Source: Methylocystis sp. KS32
GTDB lineage: Bacteria > Pseudomonadota > Alphaproteobacteria > Rhizobiales > Beijerinckiaceae
Direction: 5' to 3'
DNA: 64,000 bases
Assembly: GCA_002862095.1 (NCBI GenBank)
Contig: PHSQ01000001.1
Location: 992,001-1,056,000 of the forward strand
The notes below the pieces were generated by a model. It was not told the origin of the DNA. It saw only the letters and a program-made list of their open reading frames with translations, and did no database searches. The position numbers were made by a program, and so were the translations under genes. The first letter of the stretch is position 1, and each line of letters begins with the position of its first letter. Positions 1-16,970 of this stretch are shown here, in pieces.

Positions 1-3996
<3,996 letters not shown>

Positions 3997-4066
3997 GGTC
4001 TTCTCCTCTGGACGCGGTGCGCTGGAGGGCTTTGGCCGCCCGCGTCCGGTCGTCGAATTTCAAAAG

Positions 4067-4097
4067 CCCTCGCGCTGGCCGTCGAACCGCGCGAGGG
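4067..4097 (-). other. rpoB-rpoC intergenic stem-loop
   Basis: A perfect 8-bp inverted repeat (CCCTCGCG / CGCGAGGG, arms 4067-4074 and 4090-4097, 15-nt loop) lies between rpoB and rpoC. In the transcript it is followed by only a four-base T run, so it is a weak terminator at best. An RNA processing or stability element is as likely. Confidence 0.4.
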
Positions 4098-4134
4098 AAG
4101 GCGCACCGCCTGAATTTTCAGGCCGTGCGTGTTG

Positions 4135-8277
<4,143 letters not shown>

Positions 8278-8436
8278 GTCGCCTCTCGACCCTCTTCTCC
8301 CTAACGGTCGGTCTCATAGCGAGAAACCGGAGCGCAGGAGCGCGCGCCGCCCGACCGTCCCGCCGACAAATCCGAAAACAACTTTCGATTCTGCGGCGCC
8401 TGCACTTCGCGAATATCGTATTTTCCTAAATCACGA

Positions 8437-8464
8437 GCGGTCCCGGCGCGTGCGCCGGGACCGC
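8437..8464. other. Perfect 13-bp hairpin in rplL-rpoB spacer
   Basis: GCGGTCCCGGCGC (8437-8449) and its exact complement (8452-8464) form a very stable GC-rich hairpin with a 2-4 nt loop in the 224-bp spacer between rplL and rpoB. No T run follows in the transcribed direction. In E. coli the equivalent spacer carries an attenuator and an RNase III site that set the ratio of L7/L12 to RNA polymerase. A similar role here is inference from position. Confidence 0.6.
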
Positions 8465-8501
8465 AAATGTCGTCATCGAGTCGCCGTGGCGGCCAAATAC
8501 A

Positions 8502-8879
8502 TTACTTGAGTTCGACCTTGGCGCCGACCTTCTCCAGGGCGGCCTTGATCTTCTCGGCTTCTTCCTTGCCAGCGCCTTCCTTGACCGGCTTCGGAGCGCC
8601 TTCGACCAGATCCTTGGCTTCCTTGAGGCCGAGGCCCGTGATCACGCGAACTTCCTTGATGACCTCGATCTTCTTGTCGCCAGCGGCGGCCAGGATAACG
8701 TTGAATTCGGTCTTCTCCTCGACGGGAGCGGCGGCGGCGGCGGCGCCCGGCGCGGCGGCCACGGCAACCGCGGCGGCGGCGGACACGCCCCACTTCTCCT
8801 CGAGCATTTTCGCCAGTTCGGCGGCCTCGAGAACTGTGAGGGAGGACAGGTCTTCAACGATCTTTTCGAGATTGGCCAT
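8502..8879 (-). CDS. rplL: 50S ribosomal protein L7/L12
   Basis: Stalk protein of the large ribosomal subunit, 125 residues. The N-terminal dimerisation part (about 1-35, [25 protein letters not shown]) is followed by an Ala/Pro-rich hinge (about 36-55) and the C-terminal factor-binding domain ([23 protein letters not shown], then [16 protein letters not shown]). It lies 54 bp after rplJ in the same direction and precedes rpoB, the standard order. Confidence 0.98.
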   Translation of the reverse strand: MANLEKIVEDLSSLTVLEAAELAKMLEEKWGVSAAAAVAVAAAPGAAAAAAPVEEKTEFNVILAAAGDKKIEVIKEVRVITGLGLKEAKDLVEGAPKPVKEGAGKEEAEKIKAALEKVGAKVELK

Positions 8880-8933
8880 TTTGTTTCGTCCTTTGAATTT
8901 GGTTCTTCGCGAGTGGTTTTGCCGGCCTTGTTA

Positions 8934-9449
8934 TCAGGCCGCGTCTCGGTTGGCGTAAGCCCCGAACACGCGCGCGAGCTTGGCGGCTGGCGCGGTCGAC
9001 AGCTGCGCGATTTTGGTCGCGGGCGCCTGAACGAGGCCCACGAGCTTTGCGCGCAATTCGTCGAGCGAAGGCATGGTCGCAAGCGACTTCACGCCGTCCG
9101 GGCTGAGGGCTGTCGCGCCCAGCGCGCCGCCAAGGATGACGAATTTGTCATGATCCTTGGCGAAGGCCGCGGCGACTTTTGGCGCCGCCACCGGATCGTC
9201 CGAATAGGCGATCAGGGTCGGCCCCTTGAGCAAGGGGCCGATGGAAGCGACGCTCGTGCCATCGAGAGCGATCTTGGCGAGGCGGTTCTTGGCGACCTGC
9301 ACGGCGGCGCCCTGTTCGCGAGCCCGCTTGCGCAGGTTTTGCATCTGGGCGACCGTCAGGCCGGAGTAATGCGCTACGACGACGACCGAGGCCTTGGTGA
9401 AGACCTCGTTCAGCGCCGCGACGGCTTGGGTTTTCTCCGCTCTGTCCAC
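8934..9449 (-). CDS. rplJ: 50S ribosomal protein L10
   Basis: Ribosomal stalk base protein that binds 23S rRNA and L7/L12 dimers. With the GTG at 9449 the protein has 171 residues, the normal family length. A GAGGAGAG sequence lies at proper distance upstream. The frame stays open further upstream (to 9638), but that translation looks non-coding. Typical sequence: [16 protein letters not shown], then [14 protein letters not shown], and KNRLAKIAL. The promoter and leader lie in the roughly 500-bp gap behind the pheT operon. In many bacteria L10 represses its own operon through the leader. Confidence 0.96.
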   Translation of the reverse strand: MDRAEKTQAVAALNEVFTKASVVVVAHYSGLTVAQMQNLRKRAREQGAAVQVAKNRLAKIALDGTSVASIGPLLKGPTLIAYSDDPVAAPKVAAAFAKDHDKFVILGGALGATALSPDGVKSLATMPSLDELRAKLVGLVQAPATKIAQLSTAPAAKLARVFGAYANRDAA

Positions 9450-9959
9450 GGGTGCTCTCTCCTCGAGCGGGGCGACGAGGCCCCGCCGGTTTGCGACATG
9501 TCGCCATCTCGCCGCAGTCAGCGGAAAGAAGACGACGCCGTAGATCCTGTCCCCCAAGCAAAGCGCTCGGGTTGAAGGGGCGCCAAACCAAATTCGAAGG
9601 ACTCGGCGCGGCTCATTCGAGCCTCGCCTGTCCGGCAATGCTTGGTTTTCCCCGTCTGTGCAGGCTGCTCCCCGCGCAGCGTCAGCGTTGCTGGGAGCTT
9701 ATTAAGCCGTGAGGGCGAACCCCAACGGCGCCGGCAGTCTCGGACAGGATATGGCCGGAATGGACGCGAGGCGAAGCCCCGATCCTCCGGCCTATCCACC
9801 GTTTTCCCCTTTTGTTGGGACGCAAGAGCAAAACGGAAGCTCAAATCTGAAAAAGAGAGACGGGTTGTGTCCGTCCTCAAGGTTGCCTTATCTATCTGTC
9901 TGTGACGGCTTTGCCAAGAGGGCATGTTAAACAATTACGACTTTCGTCGATCGCGTCCG
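9450..9959 (-). promoter_or_regulatory. rplJL-rpoBC leader region (no gene seen)
   Basis: This 510-bp stretch between the small exported protein after pheT and rplJ has no convincing coding sequence in six frames. It probably holds the promoter and an untranslated leader for rplJ. Short inverted repeats occur (for example GACGG/CCGTC around 9860-9876). The gap is where an L10-binding autoregulatory leader would be expected; no specific fold was identified by eye. Confidence 0.5.
9889..9917 (-). promoter_or_regulatory. Candidate sigma-70-type promoter for rplJ
   Basis: On the reverse strand TTGGCA (9912-9917) and TAGATA (9889-9894) are separated by 17 bp. The -35 is good, the -10 is weak. It would give a leader of about 430 nt before the rplJ GTG. 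This is a pattern match only. Confidence 0.3.
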
Positions 9960-10265
9960 CTAACGTCGGGGAGTGAACTCCATGCGGACGCGCCCCGACG
10001 CCCCGCGTCGGATCGTGGTCCCCGCGAAACTCGGTCCGCTTTGGCGCCTGTGGACTCTGCGCCCGCTGGCGGGCGGTGAGACCTCGGCCGGAGCATGGCG
10101 CCCGCCGCCGACATGACCGACCGCCGGGCCGAACGCGGCGAGACATTCGTTATAGGCGAGCGGCGCCTCTATCTTTTCGCAGTCGGCGATGCTGCGTGGC
10201 GCCGCCGAAGCCGCGACGGCGGCGGTCATGCCGGCGATGAGCGCGGATGCGCGCAAAAGCCTCAT
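9960..10265 (-). CDS. Small putative exported protein after pheT
   Basis: A 101-residue protein of unknown function. It begins with a signal peptide (MRLLRASALIAGMTAAVAASAA, cleavage near residue 22). A short conserved-looking stretch follows (DCEKIEAPLAYNECLAAFGP) with two cysteines that could pair, then a basic, low-complexity tail. Its ATG overlaps the pheT stop by four bases (ATGA), so it is probably translationally coupled to pheT. Similar short exported proteins with a two-Cys AYNxCLAxFGP stretch are, as far as recalled, found in other Rhizobiales. No role can be given. Confidence 0.7.
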   Translation of the reverse strand: MRLLRASALIAGMTAAVAASAAPRSIADCEKIEAPLAYNECLAAFGPAVGHVGGGRHAPAEVSPPASGRRVHRRQSGPSFAGTTIRRGASGRVRMEFTPRR

Positions 10266-12685
10266 GCCCGCAGCGTCGCTCGGCTTTTCCTTTCCGCCTC
10301 GGCGACGATCTTTCGAGCCAAAGCGTCGATTTCGACGTCGGTCAGGGTCTTCTCGCGGGGTTGGACCGTGACCGCGACGCCAATGGATTTTTTCCCCTCT
10401 GGCACGCCGGCGCCTTCGTAAACGTCGAAAATCCGCGCGTCTGCGATCAGGGCTTTGTCGGCGCCGAGCACCGCCTTGAGCAATTCGCCGGCTTGGGCCT
10501 CCCGGTCCACGATGAAGGCGAAATCGCGGGAAAGCGGCTGCAGGTCCGAAAGCTCCAGCTGGGGCTTGGTTCTGGTGGCTTTCGCTTTCGGCGCGGGGAG
10601 GGCGTCGAGGTAAATCTCGAAGGCGGCGATCGGTCCCTCGACGTCAAGCTCCATGAGCAGGCGCGGATGCAGTTCGCCGAAATAGCCCACTACCGCCTTG
10701 GGGCCGAATTGCAAGGTTCCAGAGCGGCCGGGATGAAACCAGGCCGGCGCGCCGCCTATGACCTGCATTCCGCCCGTCGCTGTTCCCAAAGCCTGAAGGA
10801 GCGCGAAAGCGTCGGCCTTGGCGTCATAGGCCCCCGCCCTCTTCGTGGGCGTGGCCCAGTTGCGGCCTTCCGCCTGAGCCGTCGCAAGACCGCGGCGCAA
10901 GCCGGCGGCGGCGATCCTTTGTCCCTTTTCGTCTTCGCCGAGGAAAATCTGCCCAGCCTCGAACAATGCGCTGTCCGCGAAGCCACGCGCCGCATTGCGT
11001 CCCGCCGCCGCCACAAGGCCGGGCAGCAGGCTCGGCCGCATGTCGGAAAGTTCGCTCGCGATTGGGTTGGCGAGCTTAAGCGTCGGGTTTCCGCCGCCAA
11101 AACCTTGCGCCTGCTTCTCCGAGACAAAAGACCAGGTGACCGCCTCCACGAGCCCTTGAGCGGCGAGCGCTCGCCGCGCCGTGCGAATGCGCTTCTGCAA
11201 AGGCGTCAGCACCGGAGCGGCGACTCCCTCCATGCGAGCGAGCGGGGTCGAAACTATTTCGTCGACGCCCTTGATGCGCAGAATTTCCTCGACGATGTCG
11301 GCCTTGCCCTCGATATCCGGGCGCCAGCTCGGCGCGGTCACACTGGCGCGACCTTCGCCAATAACGGCGACCGCGAATCCAAGCCGCGTCAATATGGTCG
11401 TCGCTTCGTCGTTTTCGATATCGAGACCGGTGAGTCGCTTCGTTTCGCCAAACGGAAAATCGACGACCCGCGTCCCCTGTGGAGCGGCTCCCGCCACGAC
11501 GATTTTCGACGCCTCGCCGCCGCAAAGCTCCCGCACGAGCTGAGTGGCGAGCTCCAGTCCGGGCAGAGCGAAAGCCGGATCGACGCCGCGCTCGAAGCGG
11601 TAACGCGCGTCGGTCACGATCCCGAGCTTGCGGCCGGTGTGGGCGATGTTGTGCGGATCCCAGAGGGCGGATTCTATCAGCACGTCGGTGGTCTGCTCGT
11701 CGCAACCGGAGGCCTCGCCGCCCATGACGCCTGCGAGCGACAGAGGGCCGGCGAGGTCGGCGATGACGACCATTTCCGGATCGAGCTTATAGGTCTTTCC
11801 GTCGAGAGCCAGCAACTCTTCGCCCTCGCGGGCGCGACGAACCACGAGGTCGTCTTTCACCTTTTTGGCGTCGAAGACATGCAGCGGCCGGGAGCGGTCG
11901 AAAGTGAGGAAGTTGGTGATGTCGACCAGCCTATTGATGGGGCGCAGGCCGATGGAGCGTAGGCGATCCTGAAGCCAAGCGGGGCTCGGGCCGTTCTTTA
12001 CGCCGCGCACGAGGCGCAAGGCGAAGAGCGGCGCCAGATACGCGTCGTCGGCTGCGAAATCCAGCTTGACGCCGACGGGGCAGGGGAAAGCGCCCTCGAC
12101 GGGCGTCGGCGGTTGCGTTTTGAACACGCCGAGCCCTGCGGCGGCGAGGTCGCGGGCGACGCCGGAGACGCCGGCGGCGTCGGGCCGGTTCGGGGTCAGA
12201 TTGATGTCGATGACGGGATCCCCGAGCCGCGCCCATTGCGCGTAAACGGCGCCGACCGGCGCGTCCTCGGGAAGCTCCATGATGCCGTCGGCGTCGCCGG
12301 GCAATTCGAGTTCGCTCGCCGAGCACAGCATCCCGAGCGACTCGACGCCGCGGATGACGCCCTTGCCGAGTGTGAATTTCTTGGCCGGGATGTATGTTCC
12401 CGGCGCCGCGAATACGGTTTTCAGGCCCGCGCGGGCGTTGGGCGCCCCGCAGACCACCTGCAAGGGCGCGCCGGCCCCCGTGTCGACCATGCAGACCTGC
12501 AAACGGTCGGCATTGGGATGCGGCGCGGCGTCGATCACTTGCGCGACGATGAAATCCTCGAGCTGCGCGGCGGGATCATGAACATTCTCGACCTCGAGGC
12601 CGGTGCGCGTGAGCGTGTTGGCGATCTCGGTCAGCGAGGCCGAGGTTTCGAGATGGGTTTTGAGCCAGGAGAGAGTGAGTTTCAT
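10262..12685 (-). CDS. pheT: Phenylalanine--tRNA ligase beta subunit
   Basis: Beta chain of the alpha2beta2 PheRS, 807 residues from the ATG at 12685 (MKLTLSWLKTHL, the standard N-terminus). Domains in order: tRNA-binding/OB fold (about 40-150, with the VCGAPNAR motif), B3/B4 editing domain (about 210-390, LTPNRPDAAGVSGVARDLA), B5 (about 410-475), synthetase-like core (about 480-680) and C-terminal anticodon-binding FDX-ACB domain (about 710-807, DFAFIVDREAQAGELL). The frame is open further upstream to 12916, but those residues do not fit the family. It is separated from pheS by 269 bp, which is unusually wide. Confidence 0.97.
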   Translation of the reverse strand: MKLTLSWLKTHLETSASLTEIANTLTRTGLEVENVHDPAAQLEDFIVAQVIDAAPHPNADRLQVCMVDTGAGAPLQVVCGAPNARAGLKTVFAAPGTYIPAKKFTLGKGVIRGVESLGMLCSASELELPGDADGIMELPEDAPVGAVYAQWARLGDPVIDINLTPNRPDAAGVSGVARDLAAAGLGVFKTQPPTPVEGAFPCPVGVKLDFAADDAYLAPLFALRLVRGVKNGPSPAWLQDRLRSIGLRPINRLVDITNFLTFDRSRPLHVFDAKKVKDDLVVRRAREGEELLALDGKTYKLDPEMVVIADLAGPLSLAGVMGGEASGCDEQTTDVLIESALWDPHNIAHTGRKLGIVTDARYRFERGVDPAFALPGLELATQLVRELCGGEASKIVVAGAAPQGTRVVDFPFGETKRLTGLDIENDEATTILTRLGFAVAVIGEGRASVTAPSWRPDIEGKADIVEEILRIKGVDEIVSTPLARMEGVAAPVLTPLQKRIRTARRALAAQGLVEAVTWSFVSEKQAQGFGGGNPTLKLANPIASELSDMRPSLLPGLVAAAGRNAARGFADSALFEAGQIFLGEDEKGQRIAAAGLRRGLATAQAEGRNWATPTKRAGAYDAKADAFALLQALGTATGGMQVIGGAPAWFHPGRSGTLQFGPKAVVGYFGELHPRLLMELDVEGPIAAFEIYLDALPAPKAKATRTKPQLELSDLQPLSRDFAFIVDREAQAGELLKAVLGADKALIADARIFDVYEGAGVPEGKKSIGVAVTVQPREKTLTDVEIDALARKIVAEAERKSRATLRA

Positions 12686-12693
12686 TGCATCTT

Positions 12694-12849
12694 CTATAAA
12701 TTGAAAGTTTGCTCCAAAATGGCGTGAAGCTGTTTCGCAGACTCTCGACCAAATTGCAGCGTTTGGCTTTGCTTGCCAGGGATGCGGCGCCCGGATGATA
12801 CAAACGTATCGATTTGCATGACTGGCGTGCCGTCGAGTGTATGAAACAC
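12694..12849 (-). CDS. Small coding-like ORF between pheS and pheT, possibly frameshifted
   Basis: The pheS-pheT gap contains a 51-codon reverse frame ending at a TAG (12694-12696). Its translation looks like a real protein (core QIDTFVSSGRRIPGKQSQTL, then FGRESAKQLHAILEQTF). The only starts in frame are GTG at 12849 and ATG at 12819, neither with a good ribosome site. In a neighbouring frame an ATG at about 12926 does have a GAGGA site and encodes MAWVDAVKKEEGEG. One missing base near 12850 would join the two into a protein of roughly 77 residues. So this is a small gene that either starts internally or carries a frameshift. Function unknown. Confidence 0.4.
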   Translation of the reverse strand: MFHTLDGTPVMQIDTFVSSGRRIPGKQSQTLQFGRESAKQLHAILEQTFNL

Positions 12850-12954
12850 TTTGCCATGGGCGGGACTTGAGTGGCCTGTATGCGCCCCTCACCCTCTTCC
12901 TTTTTGACCGCGTCAACCCAAGCCATTTGTTTCGTCCTCTTCAAAAGGCTCCCA

Positions 12955-14037
12955 TCACCCGCTCAACCCGCCCGCCAGCGTCGGGAAATCCAGGGGTCTG
13001 AAGCCATAGTGCCGCAGCCAGCGCACATCCGCTTCGAAAAATGCGCGCAGATCCGGCATGCCATATTTGAGCATGGCGAGGCGGTCGATGCCGACGCCGA
13101 AGGCGAAGCCCCGATAGACGTCCGGATCGAGACCGCAGTTTTTCAGCACATTGGGATGAACCATGCCGCAGCCGAGTATTTCCATGAAATCCTCGCCCTC
13201 GCCGAAACGGATTTCGCCGCCCTGGCGCCGGCATTGGACGTCGACCTCCATCGAAGGCTCGGTGAAGGGGAAGAAAGAAGGACGAAAGCGCAGATTGACC
13301 GACTTCACCTCGAAAAAGGCTTTCAGAAACTCTTCTAGAACCCATTTGAGGTGGCCGATATGGGTTGTCTCGTCGATGACGAGCCCCTCGACCTGGTGGA
13401 ACATCGGCGTATGCGTCTGGTCGCTGTCGCAGCGATAGGTGCGGCCCGGGCAGATCACCCGGATCGGCGGCTTCTGCGTCAGCATCGTGCGCACCTGAAC
13501 CGGGCTCGTATGGGTTCGAAGCAGTTTGCGCCTGCCGTCGGGGCCGGGTTGGAAAAAGAACGTGTCGTGCATTTCCCTGGCCGGGTGGCCTTCGGGAAAG
13601 TTCAGTTTGGTGAAGTTGTAATCGTCGGACTCGATGTCGGGCCCTTCCGCGACCGCAAAGCCCAGATCCGCGAAAATGGCGGTGAGTTCGTCCATGACTT
13701 CGGAAAGCGGATGCAGCCGTCCCCGCTCGAGAGCGCTTGAGGGAGGAGAGAGGGTGACGTCCAGCGTCTCCGATTTGAGGCGGGCTTCCAGCGCCTCGTT
13801 CTCCAGCGCTGCGCGCCGGGCGGCGAGCCGCTCCGTTACGACGTCCTTCAGCGCGTTGATTTTCGCGCCTTGCGTTTTGCGTTCTTCTGGAGACATGCGC
13901 CCGAGCGTCGCGAGCAAGGCCGAGATCGCGCCTTTCTTACCGAGCGCCGCCACACGCACGGCGTCCAACGCCGCCTCGTTGTCCGCCGCCTCGATCTGGC
14001 GGAGAGTTTCTTGTTCGAGTTCTGTTAAGTCGGTCAT
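12955..14037 (-). CDS. pheS: Phenylalanine--tRNA ligase alpha subunit
   Basis: Catalytic alpha chain of PheRS, 360 residues, normal length. An N-terminal coiled-coil tRNA-binding arm (about 1-90) is followed by the class II synthetase core. Motif 2 region: [14 protein letters not shown] and [21 protein letters not shown]. Motif 3 region: [21 protein letters not shown]. An AAGGAAGA ribosome site precedes the ATG. It is first in the pheS-pheT unit. The Ala-to-Gly relaxed-specificity site cannot be judged by eye. Confidence 0.97.
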   Translation of the reverse strand: MTDLTELEQETLRQIEAADNEAALDAVRVAALGKKGAISALLATLGRMSPEERKTQGAKINALKDVVTERLAARRAALENEALEARLKSETLDVTLSPPSSALERGRLHPLSEVMDELTAIFADLGFAVAEGPDIESDDYNFTKLNFPEGHPAREMHDTFFFQPGPDGRRKLLRTHTSPVQVRTMLTQKPPIRVICPGRTYRCDSDQTHTPMFHQVEGLVIDETTHIGHLKWVLEEFLKAFFEVKSVNLRFRPSFFPFTEPSMEVDVQCRRQGGEIRFGEGEDFMEILGCGMVHPNVLKNCGLDPDVYRGFAFGVGIDRLAMLKYGMPDLRAFFEADVRWLRHYGFRPLDFPTLAGGLSG

Positions 14038-14112
14038 TTCTTCCTTGGCTCGCCCCGGAAATTTGACCCGGGTTCTGCCACGGGCGCCGCAATATGTCGA
14101 GTTCGCTCGCGA

Positions 14113-14568
14113 TCAGTTCCCTTCTTCGACCTGACGGATTCGCGCCCTGAGCGCGAAGAGCTTTTCCAGCGCCATGCCCCCGAACATCGCCGCTGCGAAA
14201 ATCACGGCTTTCTCGCCGAAAAGCGCGAGATTGACGATGGCGGGACCGGGGCAGACGCCCGAGAGGCCCCAGCCCACGCCAAAAATCGCGCTGCCGATCA
14301 GCAGTTGACCGTCGACGCCGCTTTCGGGCGGAAATTTGAAAGGCTCGCCGAGAAGTGATTGGTCGAGCCGACGGGAAAGCCAAAAACCAACCAGTCCGAC
14401 CGCCACGGCGCCTCCCATGACAAGGGCGAGCGAGGGGTCCCAATGGCCGAATACATCGAGAAAACCCTGCACTTTCGTAGGCTGCGTCATGCCCGAGAGG
14501 CAAAGTCCGAAGCCGAATAAGAGGCCGAGAGCGAAAGCGGGAATGAAGCTTCTTTTTGGAGTGTTCAT
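14113..14568 (-). CDS. YeeE/YedE family membrane protein (DUF6691 half)
   Basis: A 151-residue integral membrane protein with four hydrophobic segments. It is one half of the split YeeE/YedE sulfur-compound transporter family, whose members import thiosulfate or related sulfur species. The family signature cysteines are seen as [17 protein letters not shown] near residue 22 and [13 protein letters not shown] near residue 108. The ATG at 14568 overlaps the stop of the other half (14565), a four-base coupling. The frame extends much further upstream but there overlaps a better gene. The substrate is inferred from the family only. Confidence 0.85.
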   Translation of the reverse strand: MNTPKRSFIPAFALGLLFGFGLCLSGMTQPTKVQGFLDVFGHWDPSLALVMGGAVAVGLVGFWLSRRLDQSLLGEPFKFPPESGVDGQLLIGSAIFGVGWGLSGVCPGPAIVNLALFGEKAVIFAAAMFGGMALEKLFALRARIRQVEEGN

Positions 14569-14996
14569 TGGACGATGTGCCGGACGAAAAAGACAGTGAG
14601 CAGCGCGGCGCCCATGAAGGTCGCTGTCGCGACGGCGGAGCGCGGGGACAGTCGTGACAGGCCGCAAACGCCGTGGCCGCTGGTGCAGCCGGAGCCAAGC
14701 CTCGCGCCAAATCCGACCAAGAGGCCCGCCAGGACAAGGGTCGCGGCGCTGGCGTCGAATTCGGGCGCTGCGACAGGCCACGCCAAGGCGAAAGCCAGTG
14801 GCGCCGCCAGCAAACCGGCGACGAAAGCCAATCGCCACCCCACATCGCCGGGCCGTGGGGGAGCGAGTCCGGCGAGAATTCCGCTGACGCCGGCGACGCG
14901 CCCCAGCAGAAGGGCGCAAAGTCCGGCCGCGAGGCCTATCGTGGCCCCGCCCGCGAGCGCGCTCAGGGGCGTAAAGTTTTGCCAATCGATTTGCAA
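14565..14996 (-). CDS. YeeE/YedE family membrane protein (first half)
   Basis: A 143-residue membrane protein with about four hydrophobic segments and the family cysteine motif [17 protein letters not shown] near residue 98. It pairs with the overlapping downstream half to make a complete YeeE/YedE-type channel. The start chosen is the TTG at 14996, because GGAGGAGC lies just before it and the acyltransferase gene ends ten bases upstream. The alternative ATG at 15050 would overlap that gene by 44 bp. The pair is usual in sulfur-handling loci. Here it sits in an operon with a phosphate acyltransferase, so the link to sulfur is not evident locally. Confidence 0.8.
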   Translation of the reverse strand: MQIDWQNFTPLSALAGGATIGLAAGLCALLLGRVAGVSGILAGLAPPRPGDVGWRLAFVAGLLAAPLAFALAWPVAAPEFDASAATLVLAGLLVGFGARLGSGCTSGHGVCGLSRLSPRSAVATATFMGAALLTVFFVRHIVQ

Positions 14997-15006
14997 TCGC
15001 TCCTCC

Positions 15007-15960
15007 TCACTTGCCGGCGGAGCGACTGACTTCGCCGCGCCAATGCGCAAAGATCTGGGCGAGAGCGCTGGAAGCGGCGCGGGCCTTCACGTCGTCGGCG
15101 CGGCTCGTCAGAACGATCGGCGCGCGTGCGCCCAGCGCAAGGCCGGCGGTTTCCGCGCCCGCTAGAAACACCAGTTGTTTCGCCAATATGTTGCCTGCGT
15201 CAAGCTCCGGAGCCACCAAAATGTCCGCGTCGCCCGCCACGATCGACTTTATTCCCTTGGTCGCGGCCGCCTCGCGCGAGATGGCGTTGTCAAAAGCCAG
15301 CGGCCCATCGAGATCGGCGCCGAGGATCTGGCCGCGATCCGCCATTTTGCAGAGGGCCGCCGCGTCTATGGTCGAGGGAATCTTGGCTTCCACTTCCTCG
15401 ACCGCGGAGAGCAGCGCCACTTTCGGCCGCTCGATCCCCAGCGCATGGGCGAGGTCCACCGCATTGCGGACGATATCGCGCTTTTCGTCCAGCGTTGGCG
15501 CGATATTGATCGCGGCGTCGGTCACGAGAAGCGGCTTGGGATAGGTTTTCACGTCCAGCACGAAGACATGGCTCATCCGCCGGTCGGTGCGCAGACCATG
15601 TTGTTTATCGACCACCGCCTCCATTAATTCTCCGGTGTGGAGAGAGCCCTTCATGAGGGCGTGGAGCTCGCACCGGCGGGCCAGCGCCACGCCTAGCGCG
15701 GCGGCTGCATGACTGTGAGGGGCGTCGATCATTTCTGTCCCCGCCAGCGAGATCCCGGCCGCCATTGCGACCGCCTCTATCTTGCCGCGGGGGCCGATGA
15801 GAACGGGGACGATCAAACCGAGGTCGCGCGCGGCTATCGCGCCTTCCAGAGAAGGGACGTCGCAAGGATGCACCACTCCCATTTTAATCGGGGGCAGCAC
15901 GGCTGCGCGCCGGATCAGATCCTCGAAGAATCGCCCGCTGGCGGCATGTGGCGCTTGCAT
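15007..15960 (-). CDS. Phosphate acetyl/butyryltransferase family protein
   Basis: A 317-residue PTA_PTB-domain enzyme that interconverts acyl-CoA and acyl phosphate. Seen: [46 protein letters not shown] and the C-terminal [14 protein letters not shown] and [13 protein letters not shown] stretches, as in the single-domain or MaoC-fused acyltransferases of alphaproteobacteria. The start is ATG 15960, after GGGAGAAA; a longer frame to 16116 has no family match. No acetate kinase is adjacent, so the partner is outside the window. It is first in an operon with the YeeE/YedE halves. Whether acetyl- or butyryl-CoA is preferred cannot be told. Confidence 0.85.
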   Translation of the reverse strand: MQAPHAASGRFFEDLIRRAAVLPPIKMGVVHPCDVPSLEGAIAARDLGLIVPVLIGPRGKIEAVAMAAGISLAGTEMIDAPHSHAAAALGVALARRCELHALMKGSLHTGELMEAVVDKQHGLRTDRRMSHVFVLDVKTYPKPLLVTDAAINIAPTLDEKRDIVRNAVDLAHALGIERPKVALLSAVEEVEAKIPSTIDAAALCKMADRGQILGADLDGPLAFDNAISREAAATKGIKSIVAGDADILVAPELDAGNILAKQLVFLAGAETAGLALGARAPIVLTSRADDVKARAASSALAQIFAHWRGEVSRSAGK

Positions 15961-16033
15961 GATTTTCTCCCGTCCGGTTTCGCGCATCTTGAAGGCTGAA
16001 CACGGCAAGGCTGCGCGCCTCCCGAATCGCCTT

Positions 16034-16429
16034 TTAAGGCGCCCGAACGCAGCTGTCCGAGATTTTTTCGGCGATCGAGGCGAGGCCGATCCACGCATGG
16101 ACGCGATCGGGGTCAAATCCGGATTCGCAGCGCTCCCCCACCTGCATCAGGGGCCGCCGAATGAGCAAAGGATCGGCGAGCATGAGGGAGAGGGCCTCTT
16201 CCTGCTCTATCGCATCGATCTGGATTTCGCCCGACTTCACACGAGGCGACGCAGGGTTAAACCATTCCCGCACCGGCCTGTGGTCAAAAAAGCTCGCGAG
16301 CCGGGGCGCGGTCCAGGGTTCGGCCAGGAGGCTGCGAACCTCCAATTCGTGCCCGGACGCGCGCAACAACGCCTTTTGTCTAGCGTTTCCCGCGCAGCCG
16401 GGCTTTTCGAAAAAAATGACATGCGCCAT
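16034..16429 (-). CDS. Nitrogenase-associated ArsC/Spx-like protein, copy 1
   Basis: A 131-residue protein of the ArsC/Spx thioredoxin-fold family, of the type named nitrogenase-associated protein (NifO-like). N-terminal strand and cysteine: HVIFFEKPGCAGNARQKALL. The C-terminal RPLMQVGERCESGFDPDRVHAWIGL is characteristic. It lies directly behind a paralogue (16493-16948) in the same direction. True arsenate reductases have CX5R; here C is followed by AGNAR, so R is at +5, but the residues otherwise follow the nitrogenase-associated group. No nif genes are in the window, so the role is from family naming only. Confidence 0.8.
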   Translation of the reverse strand: MAHVIFFEKPGCAGNARQKALLRASGHELEVRSLLAEPWTAPRLASFFDHRPVREWFNPASPRVKSGEIQIDAIEQEEALSLMLADPLLIRRPLMQVGERCESGFDPDRVHAWIGLASIAEKISDSCVRAP

Positions 16430-16492
16430 GGGGTTCTTCCAGCGCCTTCAACGATCCTTCGTTGGGTCCCTGTCGTTATTACATGGAGGCGA

Positions 16493-16948
16493 CTATTCCG
16501 CTGCGCCCTTGGCCGCCTCGCCCAGTCTGGGTTCCGGCGGCGCGCTAGGCGCGCTCACGGAAAAGGGAAGCATTTGGGTCTCCTGTCGCTCCGCCGGCGT
16601 CAATCCCAGCCAAATTTGAATTCGTTCGGGGTCGAAACCCGCCTCGCACCGGTCTCCAATGCGCAACAGCGGGGCGTGTATCAACGTGGGATCGAGTATC
16701 ATCGCCACGAGAGCCGACTGCGGAGTGATGTTCTCCAGATCAATCTCGCCCGATTTTATCCTTGGGGCGTTGGCGTCGAACCAATCTCGCACCTTTTTTT
16801 CGGCGAAGAAAGGCCTCAAACTTGAAACGCTCCAAGGTTCTGAAATTACATCCCGTGTTTCGACTGAATGACCGGCGGCGGTCAGAAGGGCTTTCTGACG
16901 CGCATGTTCGGCGCAAGCGGGGTTCTCATAAAAGATCACCTGGGCCAT
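16493..16948 (-). CDS. Nitrogenase-associated ArsC/Spx-like protein, copy 2
   Basis: A 151-residue paralogue of the protein at 16034-16429, with the same layout: QVIFYENPACAEHARQKALL at the N-terminus and APLLRIGDRCEAGFDPERIQIWLGL near the end. An extra Ala/Pro-rich C-terminal tail of about 25 residues follows. The two copies are side by side in one direction 63 bp apart, a tandem duplication that has diverged. A perfect palindrome lies about 23 bp upstream of its ATG, overlapping a possible -35 TTGACC. Function as for copy 1, likely in regulation or protection linked to nitrogen fixation, by family name only. Confidence 0.8.
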   Translation of the reverse strand: MAQVIFYENPACAEHARQKALLTAAGHSVETRDVISEPWSVSSLRPFFAEKKVRDWFDANAPRIKSGEIDLENITPQSALVAMILDPTLIHAPLLRIGDRCEAGFDPERIQIWLGLTPAERQETQMLPFSVSAPSAPPEPRLGEAAKGAAE

Positions 16949-16970
16949 CTGGATCGCTCGTCATGTTGAA

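Noticed and set aside
10247-11962. A 571-codon forward frame inside pheT
   Set aside because: Antisense shadow of pheT.
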